Shown here piece after piece: positions 1 through 5,210 of a DNA stretch of 5,210 nt. The notes beneath the pieces are model-generated. The model ran no database searches. It was not told where the DNA came from and saw only the letters and a list, made by a program, of their open reading frames with translations. Source of the DNA: Campylobacteraceae bacterium (GTDB taxonomy: Bacteria; Campylobacterota; Campylobacteria; Campylobacterales; Sulfurovaceae); contig JALWVW010000194.1 of NCBI GenBank assembly GCA_027079365.1, positions 1 through 5,210 of the forward strand, read 5' to 3'. A program made the translations under genes and the position numbers. The number at the start of each line of letters is the position of its first letter. Within the stretch, counting starts at the first letter, position 1.

Positions 1-993
1 AAGCTTGCCAAATCTCTGGATGAGGTCAGGACACTCGCAGATGAGATACTCGGTATGACCCTGGTGACACATCAGACGGGTCCCGAAGGAAAGCTGGTCC
101 AAAAAGTGTATATTGAGGAGGGTGCTGATATTAAAGATGAGCTCTATCTCTCCGTAGTTTTGGATCGTGCGGCTGAGATGCCGATCATTATGGCCTCTAC
201 CGAAGGCGGTATGGATATCGAAACCGTAGCAGCCAAAACACCTGAGAAGATCATCAAAGTGGCCGTAGATCCTACGATCGGTTTTCAGGGTTTCCATGGC
301 AGAGAGTTGGTCTTTGGTCTGGGAATTACGGACAAGGATGAGCAGAAGAAAATGATACAGTTTGCTTCCAAGCTCTACACGCTCTATATGGAAAATGATG
401 CAGAGATGATCGAAATCAACCCTCTTATCAAGACAGGTACCGGTGACTTTCTCGCACTAGATGGCAAGATGGGATTTGATGATTCTGCACTTGGCAGACA
501 CCCAGATATCGAAGCGATGAGAGATCTCAGTGAAGAAGATCCAGATGAGAGAGAAGCTGCGCAGTATGGGCTTAGCTATATTGCACTTGATGGTGAGATC
601 GGATGCATGGTCAATGGTGCCGGGCTTGCCATGGGCACGATGGATACGATTAACTACATGGGCGGCACACCGGCGAACTTCCTGGATGTAGGTGGCTCTG
701 CCAATGCTGAGACTGTCGCCAAAGGTTTTGAGATCATTCTGAAAAACCCCAAGGTCAAGGCGATCTTTGTCAATATCTTTGGAGGTATCGTACGATGTGA
801 CCGTATCGCCAACGGTATCTTGGAAGCAACCAAGATGGTAGATGTCAGCGTGCCAGTCGTTGTGAGACTAGATGGTACCAATGCAGCAGAAGCAGCGGTG
901 ATCCTGGACAATGCCAATATCGATAATATCATTTCAGCAACAGACCTTGGCGATGGTGCCAAAAAAGCGGTTGCAGCAGCAAAAGGAGCGTAA
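1..993 (+). CDS. sucC: Succinyl-CoA ligase (ADP-forming) beta subunit, 5' end missing
   Basis: SucC is the nucleotide-binding subunit of the cytoplasmic succinyl-CoA synthetase, which interconverts succinyl-CoA + ADP + Pi and succinate + CoA + ATP in the TCA cycle. The reading frame is open from base 1. The ATG at 55 is internal, because the 18 codons before it (starting KLAKSLDEV) continue the family's N-terminal ATP-grasp domain. 330 residues are visible. Compared with about 388 in E. coli SucC, roughly 58 N-terminal residues lie outside the window. Visible hallmarks are MASTEGG, the metal-ligand region EINPL (Asn codon 418-420) and LDGK (Asp codon 460-462), then CMVNGAGLAMGTMD and FLDVGG, and the C-terminal ligase-domain loop FGGIVRCD (from about 778). 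The frame is intact to TAA at 991-993. sucD follows after 2 nt, so the two subunits are co-transcribed. In autotrophic Campylobacterota the enzyme would run toward succinyl-CoA in the reductive TCA cycle; that direction is inferred. Confidence 0.97.
   Translation, partial: KLAKSLDEVRTLADEILGMTLVTHQTGPEGKLVQKVYIEEGADIKDELYLSVVLDRAAEMPIIMASTEGGMDIETVAAKTPEKIIKVAVDPTIGFQGFHGRELVFGLGITDKDEQKKMIQFASKLYTLYMENDAEMIEINPLIKTGTGDFLALDGKMGFDDSALGRHPDIEAMRDLSEEDPDEREAAQYGLSYIALDGEIGCMVNGAGLAMGTMDTINYMGGTPANFLDVGGSANAETVAKGFEIILKNPKVKAIFVNIFGGIVRCDRIANGILEATKMVDVSVPVVVRLDGTNAAEAAVILDNANIDNIISATDLGDGAKKAVAAAKGA
981..988 (+). promoter_or_regulatory. Ribosome binding site of sucD, inside sucC
   Basis: AAAAGGAG lies in the last sucC codons, 7 nt before the sucD ATG at 996. 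With only 2 nt between the sucC stop and the sucD start, terminating ribosomes can re-engage here. That would couple production of the two subunits, which work in a 1:1 complex. Confidence 0.85.
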
Positions 994-995
994 AT

Positions 996-1874
996 ATGTC
1001 AATTCTAGTCAATAAAGATACCAAAGTTATCGTACAGGGATTTACAGGCAAAGAGGGCACTTTCCACGCGGAGCAGTGTCTGGCATACGGGGATAATATT
1101 GTAGGTGGCGTGACACCCAACAAAGGTGGACAGACCCATCTCGGTAAGCCTGTGTTTAACACCGTAGCAGAAGCCGTAGCAGCAACTGGCGCGACAGTCT
1201 CTATGGTATTCGTACCACCTGCATTTGTAGGAGATGCGGTCATGGAGGCAGCCGATGCAGGTATTGAACTGGCAGTGATCATTACCGAAGGTGCCCCTGT
1301 CAGAGATATGCAAAAAGCCAAAGCCTATGCCGTCAAACATGGCATGATGACCATAGGGCCAAACTGCCCGGGCATCATCACTGCAGAAGAGTGCAAGATC
1401 GGTATCATGCCGGGTAATATCTTCAAAAAGGGCAATGTAGGCTTGATCTCCAAATCCGGTACGCTGACTTATGAGGGTGCCAACCAGGTCTGTAATGTAG
1501 GCTACGGTATCACCACCGCAGTCGGTATCGGTGGAGACCCAATCATCGGATTGAGCTATAAGCAGTTGCTCCCCATGTTTGAAGCAGATCCAGAGACAGA
1601 AGCAATCGTAATGATCGGTGAGATCGGTGGTGACCTGGAGATTCAGGCGGCTAAGCTCATCAAAGAGCAGATCACCAAGCCAGTCGTTGCCTTCATTGCA
1701 GGACAGACAGCCCCAGCAGGCAAGCGCATGGGGCATGCAGGTGCGATCATCTCAGGCAGTGCAGGTACGGCCAAAGAGAAGATGGATGCACTTGAAGCCG
1801 CGGGCGTCAAAGTGGTCGTCTCTCCAGCCGAGATCGGTGAAGCGGTCAAAGAGGTACTCTCCAAAAAAGCCTAA
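996..1874 (+). CDS. sucD: Succinyl-CoA ligase (ADP-forming) alpha subunit
   Basis: SucD is the CoA-binding, autophosphorylated subunit of cytoplasmic succinyl-CoA synthetase and pairs with the SucC encoded just upstream. The protein has 292 residues, against 289 in E. coli, and starts with the family's MSIL. In order: the CoA-binding Rossmann domain with VQGFTGKEGTFH (about 13-24) and GGVTPNKGGQTHLG (about 37-50); the conserved GPNCPG with Cys124; SKSGTLTYE; VGIGGDP; and the ligase domain. The active-site phosphohistidine lies in MGHAGAI and is His247, equivalent to E. coli His246. All key residues are present and the frame is uninterrupted. The ATG at 996 is supported by AAAAGGAG 7 nt upstream and by full-length agreement with the family. 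A strong terminator starts 16 nt after the stop codon, so sucD is the last gene of its transcription unit here. In several Campylobacterota genomes I recall, 2-oxoglutarate oxidoreductase (oor) genes follow sucD; here they do not. Confidence 0.98.
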   Translation: MSILVNKDTKVIVQGFTGKEGTFHAEQCLAYGDNIVGGVTPNKGGQTHLGKPVFNTVAEAVAATGATVSMVFVPPAFVGDAVMEAADAGIELAVIITEGAPVRDMQKAKAYAVKHGMMTIGPNCPGIITAEECKIGIMPGNIFKKGNVGLISKSGTLTYEGANQVCNVGYGITTAVGIGGDPIIGLSYKQLLPMFEADPETEAIVMIGEIGGDLEIQAAKLIKEQITKPVVAFIAGQTAPAGKRMGHAGAIISGSAGTAKEKMDALEAAGVKVVVSPAEIGEAVKEVLSKKA

Positions 1875-1890
1875 TTTATTATATTCTTCA

Positions 1891-1932
1891 CAAGGAATGC
1901 ATAGTGATATGCACTCCTTGCTCCTCTTTTTT
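1891..1932 (+). terminator. Rho-independent terminator after sucD
   Basis: A 12-bp stem with one A/C mismatch is formed by CAAGGAATGCAT (1891-1902) and ATGCACTCCTTG (1909-1920) around a 6-nt loop, AGTGAT. A pyrimidine run follows, ending in six Ts (1927-1932). It lies 16 nt beyond the sucD stop. It ends the sucCD transcript and insulates the transporter operon. No T tract serves the opposite strand, so it looks unidirectional. Confidence 0.9.
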
Positions 1933-2004
1933 AGCTAACCACGCACCTATTGGGTATTGCCACATTTTGTTACAGGAATATATTTTTTTGATACTTATTT
2001 GGCA

Positions 2005-2033
2005 TTTACATTTTTCTTACATTTTTTTATATT
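2005..2033 (+). promoter_or_regulatory. Candidate sigma-70 type promoter of the tctCBA operon
   Basis: TTTACA (2005-2010) and TATATT (2028-2033) are separated by 17 nt, which suits a housekeeping sigma-70 promoter. An overlapping -10 reading, TATTAT at 2030-2035, is equally possible. The region upstream carries repeated T runs (1983-1989, 2011-2015, 2022-2028). This resembles the periodic T-rich signal that replaces a strong -35 box in Campylobacter RpoD promoters. It lies between the sucD terminator and the tctC ribosome binding site, where a promoter is needed. The start site cannot be fixed from sequence. The AT richness means that good-looking boxes can arise by chance. Confidence 0.55.
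2006..2026 (+). repeat. Direct repeat with 11-bp period in the tctC promoter
   Basis: TTACATTTTT occurs at 2006-2015 and again at 2017-2026, separated by one C, giving an exact 11-bp period. It overlaps the putative -35 box and the spacer. OmpR/PhoB-family response regulators, the family of TctD, commonly bind tandem half-sites spaced 11 bp apart, so this is a candidate operator. The alternative is simply the phased T-tracts of a Campylobacterota promoter. The repeat is seen directly; its function is inferred. Confidence 0.45.
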
Positions 2034-2055
2034 ATGCTTGGTGTGAACTTAATTT

Positions 2056-2062
2056 AAAGGAG
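2056..2062 (+). promoter_or_regulatory. Ribosome binding site of tctC
   Basis: AAAGGAG precedes tandem ATGs at 2065 and 2068. The gap is 2 nt to the first and 5 nt to the second, so the second ATG is the better-spaced start. Confidence 0.8.
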
Positions 2063-2067
2063 AAATG

Positions 2068-3039
2068 ATGAAGAATCATATCAGCAAGATATGTAAAAGC
2101 GTGGTATTTGCGTCATGCTTGATAACAGGTTTTACGACAAGTACATTTGCAGGCAGTGTGGAGTCTATACACTTTTTGATTCCAGGCGGTGCGGGTGGCG
2201 GCTGGGATGGTACAGCCAGAGGTGTAGGCGAGGCACTCAAAAAATCGGGTCTTGTCTCAAAAACTTCTTTTGAAAATATGTCAGGCGGAGGCGGCGGTAA
2301 AGCCATTGCTCATATCATAGAAACCGCTGCAAAACAAAAAAATACCATGATGGTCAACTCAACCCCTATTGTCATACGTTCACTGCAGGGGGTATTTCCC
2401 CAGTCTTTCCGTGACCTTTCATTGATCGCGTCTGTTATAGCGGATTATCAAGTACTGGTGGTCAAGCCAGACTCAAAATTTAAAACATGGGATGATGTAA
2501 AAAAGGCGTTTAAAGCGGATCCAAAGTCTGTGAAAATTGCAGGAGGAAGTAGCCGAGGCAGTATGGATCATTTGGTTGCAGCTCAGATATTTCAAGCAGC
2601 AGGTGGGGACCCAAAAGCAGTGAGATATGTTCCCTATGATGCAGGAGGAAAAGCCTTGGCGGGTCTTCTGACTGGTGAGGTAGATCTGCTTTCTACGGGG
2701 TTTGGAGAAGTGTTGGAGAAGCATAAAAAAGGCCAGGTCAGGATCATCGGTGTAAGCTCTGAAAAACCTATCGATGGTATCCCTTCTTTTAAAAGTATGG
2801 GAACAGATGCATTTTTTGCAAACTGGAGAGGCTTCTTTGGGGCACCCAATCTTCCCAAGGAGAGAATTGATGCGCTTAATGAAGTCCTGAAAAAGATGTA
2901 TGATACACCAGAGTGGGAAGCTGTGAGATCGAGAAACGGGTGGACGAATCTCTATCAACCCGGTGAAAAATTTAAAAGTTTCTTGGAAACCCAGGAAAAA
3001 ACTATCGGAAGTCTCATGAAAGATCTGGGCTTTCTATAA
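2068..3039 (+). CDS. tctC: TctC-type periplasmic tricarboxylate-binding protein of a TTT transporter
   Basis: This is the substrate-binding protein of a tripartite tricarboxylate transporter (Bug/TctC family). It captures a carboxylate in the periplasm and delivers it to TctA/TctB. The protein has 323 residues from the ATG at 2068, or 324 from the ATG at 2065; the second is preferred for ribosome-binding-site spacing. A Sec signal peptide has basic residues (Lys2, Lys7, Lys10), a hydrophobic stretch at about 11-25, and a likely signal peptidase I site after Ala28 (TFA/GS). The mature chain opens with the family's first ligand-binding loop, FLIPGGAGGGWDGTARG (36-52). It continues with SGGGGGK (72-78), VIADYQVLVVKPDS, the second loop GGSSRGSMDHL (159-169), YVPYDAGGKALAGLL (from about 187) and WRGFFGAP. 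The GGWDGTARG form differs from the usual GGxxDxxAR of Bug proteins by the extra Trp. The substrate is probably a di- or tricarboxylate such as citrate, but cannot be read from the sequence. It is first in the operon, as expected for the most abundant subunit. Confidence 0.93.
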   Translation: MKNHISKICKSVVFASCLITGFTTSTFAGSVESIHFLIPGGAGGGWDGTARGVGEALKKSGLVSKTSFENMSGGGGGKAIAHIIETAAKQKNTMMVNSTPIVIRSLQGVFPQSFRDLSLIASVIADYQVLVVKPDSKFKTWDDVKKAFKADPKSVKIAGGSSRGSMDHLVAAQIFQAAGGDPKAVRYVPYDAGGKALAGLLTGEVDLLSTGFGEVLEKHKKGQVRIIGVSSEKPIDGIPSFKSMGTDAFFANWRGFFGAPNLPKERIDALNEVLKKMYDTPEWEAVRSRNGWTNLYQPGEKFKSFLETQEKTIGSLMKDLGFL

Positions 3040-3045
3040 AAACAC

Positions 3046-3098
3046 AGGAGAGAGTTTTCTCTCCTTCATAAGGGTATCTCTAATAATAGGTGATACCC
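3046..3098 (+). promoter_or_regulatory. Two RNA hairpins in the tctC-tctB gap
   Basis: Hairpin 1 is a perfect 8-bp stem: AGGAGAGA (3046-3053), loop GTTT, TCTCTCCT (3058-3065). No T run follows, so it is not an ordinary terminator. Hairpin 2 pairs GGGTATC (3072-3078) with GATACCC (3092-3098) around a 13-nt loop and ends 2 nt before the tctB ribosome binding site. CTCCTT (3061-3066), mostly the right arm of hairpin 1, is the exact complement of the tctB site AAGGAG (3101-3106). An alternative long fold that hides the tctB start is therefore possible. The simplest role is to protect the tctC message from 3' decay and to set more TctC than TctB/TctA. Control of tctB translation is speculative. 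Confidence 0.6.
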
Positions 3099-3100
3099 AT

Positions 3101-3106
3101 AAGGAG
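3101..3106 (+). promoter_or_regulatory. Ribosome binding site of tctB
   Basis: AAGGAG lies 3 nt before the ATG at 3110 and 6 nt before the ATG at 3113. The latter spacing is more usual, which favours the second start codon. The site is exactly complementary to CTCCTT at 3061-3066 and may be masked by it. Confidence 0.8.
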
Positions 3107-3112
3107 TGTATG

Positions 3113-3601
3113 ATGACAAAGAGTCGTGCGGGATCTCTTTTTTTCTTGCTTTTTTCAATGATCTACTTTTATCAATCCTTTGCTATTCGACTTTTGCCTG
3201 GTTCTCACTATGAGGCAATGACAGCAAGAACATTCCCCTATTATTTGGGATTATTTGGTATATTTCTTTCATTGATAATTCTGGTACTTTCTTATGTAAA
3301 GAAGAGCGAAAATGATTATTTTGACTGGGAAAACCTGAGAACTTTTGACTTTAGAAAAGGGTTGTATTTTGTTTTGGCAATGCTGCTTTATGGATACACT
3401 ATCCGTACATTGGGATTTATGATATCAACCATTATCTTTTTGGTCATTGGTTTTATGATATTGGGCGAGAGACGTATCAAAGTGATTCTGCTGACATCCG
3501 TGGGTGTGAGTGTGGTGTTCTGGTTCTTGTTGACACAAGTACTTGGAGTCTATATTCAACAAGGTATCATTTTTGATTATATCTTAGGAGCACAATCATG
3601 A
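3113..3601 (+). CDS. tctB: TctB-type small membrane subunit of a TTT transporter
   Basis: TctB is the small, poorly conserved integral membrane subunit that accompanies TctA in tripartite tricarboxylate transporters; its mechanistic role is not well defined. The protein has 162 residues from the ATG at 3113 (163 from the ATG at 3110), a normal length for the family. Hydrophobic segments lie at about 7-25, 41-62, 83-97, 100-118 and 122-146, with a polar, acidic/aromatic loop at about 63-82 (ENDYFDWENL). This gives four or five membrane spans, depending on whether the third and fourth are separate. The RTLGFMIST stretch followed by a long hydrophobic run and GERR is typical of TctB proteins. 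Identification rests on this pattern plus its place between tctC and tctA. Its stop codon TGA (3599-3601) overlaps the tctA start in an ATGA, which implies translational coupling of the two membrane subunits. Confidence 0.88.
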   Translation: MTKSRAGSLFFLLFSMIYFYQSFAIRLLPGSHYEAMTARTFPYYLGLFGIFLSLIILVLSYVKKSENDYFDWENLRTFDFRKGLYFVLAMLLYGYTIRTLGFMISTIIFLVIGFMILGERRIKVILLTSVGVSVVFWFLLTQVLGVYIQQGIIFDYILGAQS

Positions 3602-5115
3602 TGGAGGGTATTTACGAAGGTGTGAGCACAGCGCTGAGTCTCTATAACATTATGATGGTCACTGTGGGTGCATTTGCAGGTACCTTTATTGGTATGTTGC
3701 CAGGACTGGGGCCCATATCAGCTATCGCGCTGATGATCCCTATTACCTACGGTATGGAACCATCTTCGGGTCTCATTTTAATTGCAGGGGTTTATTATGG
3801 GGCGATCTTTGGAGGGTCTACTTCTTCTATATTGATCAATGCACCAGGCGTGGCAGGAACCGTTGCCACAGCCTTTGATGGCTATCCCATGGCCAAACAG
3901 GGTCATGCAGGCAAAGCACTTGCTATTGCTGCGTACTCGTCATTTACAGGAGGCACGATAGCAGCCATTTTTTTGCTTTTTGCAGCCCCGGCACTGGCAA
4001 AAGTCTCACTGAGTTTTCAGTCCTCTGACTACTTTGCTTTAATGGTCTTAGGACTTACCGCTGTAGCTGCGTTTGCAGGGAAAGGAAATTTTCTCAAGGC
4101 AGCTATTATGACCATATTTGGATTGATGTTAGCCACAGTGGGTACAGATGCAGACTCAGGTGTCTCTCGGTATACCTTTGGCAATCTTGACCTCATAGAT
4201 GGTATCAGCTTTTTACTTTTAGCCATGGCCGCATTTGCACTCTCTGAAGCACTGATGAATGTCATAGAAAATAAAAAAATGACCAAAGCAGAGGAGGAGG
4301 CTCTCAAAAAAGATATAGGAAGTCTAAAAATCTCCAAAGAAGAAGTGAAGGAGATGATCCCTGTGGTGGGGAGGTCTTCGGTACTTGGATTCTTTGTAGG
4401 TGTTCTGCCCGGTGCTGGTGCTACGATTGCCTCTTTTCTGGCTTACGGGATGGAGAGAAGTTTGGCAAGTGCCAAAGAGAAATTAAAATTTGGCAAAGGA
4501 AGTATCAAAGGATTGGCCGCACCAGAAAGTGCAAACAATGCTGCGTGTTCAGGCTCTTTTGTGCCACTCTTGACACTGGGTATCCCAGGTTCAGGTACAA
4601 CCGCAGTGATCTTAGGAGCATTGATCTCCTATGGTATCCAACCGGGTCCGACACTCTATACAGAGCAGCCTGCTTTGTTCTGGTCTGTTATTATCTCCAT
4701 GTATATCGGTAACATTGTCTTGCTCATACTGAACCTACCACTGATCCCTTATATCGCCAAATTGCTAGCGATGCCAAAAGAGATATTGACGCCACTGGTT
4801 ATCTTTTTCTCGCTGATTGGGGTCTATCTGGTGACATTTAATACCTTTGATATCTATATGATGATTGTTTTTTCTATTGTTGCTGTCTTCTTACGCTTGA
4901 TTGATTACCCAATGGCACCTATGATACTAGGGTTTATCTTGGGTGGTATGATGGAAAATAATCTAAGACGCGCATTAACCATCAGCGATGGATCTTTAAA
5001 CTTTTTATGGGAGAGACCTATTACGGCAACTATCTTAGGGGTTACTATCCTTATGCTAGTCTATCCACTCATTGGACAGCTATTTTCAGCTAAAATAAAA
5101 GAAGAGAATAGATAG
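3598..5115 (+). CDS. tctA: TctA-type large membrane subunit of a TTT transporter
   Basis: TctA is the large, conserved inner-membrane permease of the tripartite tricarboxylate transporter. It moves the substrate released by TctC into the cytoplasm, driven by an ion gradient. At 505 residues it has the family's usual length and about 10-12 membrane spans. The N-terminal half carries GTFIGMLPGLGP (28-39), the signature YYGAIFGGSTSSILINAPG (66-84) and FDGYPMAKQG. The C-terminal half repeats the loop as GFFVGVLPGAGA (264-275), then AAPESANNAA (307-316) and LTLGIPGSGTT. The paired GxxxGxLPGxG motifs show the internal duplication known for TctA. The halves are joined by a charged, Lys/Glu-rich linker at about 224-256. 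The first ATG at 3598 is chosen because AGGAG (3586-3590) ends 7 nt before it and because it forms the ATGA overlap with tctB. A second ATG follows at 3601. The frame is intact to TAG. The specific substrate cannot be assigned. Confidence 0.96.
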   Translation: MMEGIYEGVSTALSLYNIMMVTVGAFAGTFIGMLPGLGPISAIALMIPITYGMEPSSGLILIAGVYYGAIFGGSTSSILINAPGVAGTVATAFDGYPMAKQGHAGKALAIAAYSSFTGGTIAAIFLLFAAPALAKVSLSFQSSDYFALMVLGLTAVAAFAGKGNFLKAAIMTIFGLMLATVGTDADSGVSRYTFGNLDLIDGISFLLLAMAAFALSEALMNVIENKKMTKAEEEALKKDIGSLKISKEEVKEMIPVVGRSSVLGFFVGVLPGAGATIASFLAYGMERSLASAKEKLKFGKGSIKGLAAPESANNAACSGSFVPLLTLGIPGSGTTAVILGALISYGIQPGPTLYTEQPALFWSVIISMYIGNIVLLILNLPLIPYIAKLLAMPKEILTPLVIFFSLIGVYLVTFNTFDIYMMIVFSIVAVFLRLIDYPMAPMILGFILGGMMENNLRRALTISDGSLNFLWERPITATILGVTILMLVYPLIGQLFSAKIKEENR

Positions 5116-5160
5116 AAAAGTGAGAGATTGTATGGTCTAGTATCACTTGAAAGAGGTGAA

Positions 5161-5210
5161 ATGGTGAACAGCACATTTAAAGACTTTACCATATTGTATA
5201 TAGAAGATGA
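5161..5210 (+). CDS. Start of a probable response regulator (receiver domain), truncated by the window end
   Basis: Sixteen complete codons are visible, encoding MVNSTFKDFTILYIED, and the next codon begins GA, so it is Glu or Asp. A short polar lead followed by the hydrophobic strand TILYI and an acidic cluster is how receiver (CheY-like) domains begin; the acidic residues bind the Mg ion next to the phosphorylated Asp. The ribosome binding site AGAGGTG (5152-5158) serves the ATG at 5161. The GTG at 5164 is an alternative start with roomier spacing. It lies 45 nt after tctA on the same strand, with no convincing terminator between, so co-transcription is likely. TctCBA transporters are often linked to a TctD/TctE two-component pair, so a TctD-like regulator is the natural guess. 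A hybrid kinase or a receiver-GGDEF protein would start the same way. The symbol is left blank because the output domain is not visible. Confidence 0.65.
   Translation, partial: MVNSTFKDFTILYIED

Noticed and set aside
654..962. Open frame on the minus strand inside sucC, with similar minus-strand frames at 929-1321, 1005-1736 and 1643-1864
   Set aside because: They lie entirely or mostly antisense to sucC/sucD, whose family motifs are unmistakable. The translations show no recognisable domain and no plausible ribosome binding site was seen.
1618..1938. Plus-strand open frame of 106 codons overlapping the end of sucD
   Set aside because: It is an alternative frame of sucD, runs through the sucD terminator, and gives a Ser/Arg/Gln-rich sequence with no family resemblance.
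2001..2040. Possible sigma-54 promoter starting at TTGGCA upstream of tctC
   Set aside because: The GG at 2001-2002 has TT, not GC, at the required distance, so the -24/-12 pattern fails.
2101..2121. Possible lipobox (F-A-S-C) in the TctC signal peptide
   Set aside because: The hydrophobic stretch before the Cys is too short and position -3 is Phe. The later TFA/GS site gives a normal signal peptidase I cleavage.
2473..2958. Minus-strand open frames inside tctC (also 2076-2306 and 2634-2858) and inside tctA (4029-4337)
   Set aside because: They are shadows of the conserved transporter genes, with no independent gene features.
3046..3065. Hairpin 1 as an intrinsic terminator after tctC
   Set aside because: The stem is perfect but is followed by TCATAAGGG rather than a T tract. 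tctB and tctA follow closely with no evident promoter of their own.
5118..5148. Inverted repeat AAGTGA / TCACTT between tctA and the downstream regulator gene
   Set aside because: It has only 6 bp with a 19-nt loop, no G/C-rich stem and no T run. It is too weak to call a terminator or an operator.

Overview
The window looks like part of a bacterial chromosome, most plausibly from a Campylobacterota (Epsilonproteobacteria) relative such as Sulfurovum or Sulfurimonas. This placement is an inference. It rests on the moderate-to-low GC, the T-tract-rich promoter region lacking a strong consensus, and the 'TILYIED' style of the response-regulator start. It does not rest on a search. All genes lie on the + strand and coding density is high; no intergenic stretch exceeds 300 bases.

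Region 1 (1-1932) is the end of a central-carbon operon. It holds the 3' part of sucC (5' end outside the window) and the complete sucD, the two subunits of ADP-forming succinyl-CoA ligase. They are separated by 2 nt, and the sucD ribosome binding site lies inside the sucC tail. The operon closes with a clear Rho-independent terminator at 1891-1932.

Region 2 (1933-5115) is a complete tripartite tricarboxylate transporter (TTT) operon in the order tctC-tctB-tctA: periplasmic binding protein, small membrane subunit, large membrane subunit. A candidate promoter sits at 2005-2033. It is overlapped by a perfect 10-base direct repeat with an 11-bp period. The tctC-tctB gap carries two RNA hairpins, and one of their arms is exactly complementary to the tctB Shine-Dalgarno sequence. 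tctB and tctA overlap at ATGA.

Region 3 (5116-5210) has a 45-nt gap and then the first 16 complete codons of a protein that starts like a response-regulator receiver domain. This fits the known link of TctCBA transporters with TctD/TctE two-component regulators, but only the first beta strand is visible.

Functionally, TctC would capture a di- or tricarboxylate in the periplasm and TctA/TctB would import it using an ion gradient. The neighbouring SucCD handles succinyl-CoA and succinate in the oxidative or reductive TCA cycle. The terminator and separate promoter indicate that the two units are transcribed independently. I see no wholly new system here. The most interesting signals are the possible RNA switch between tctC and tctB and the 11-bp direct repeat upstream of tctC.
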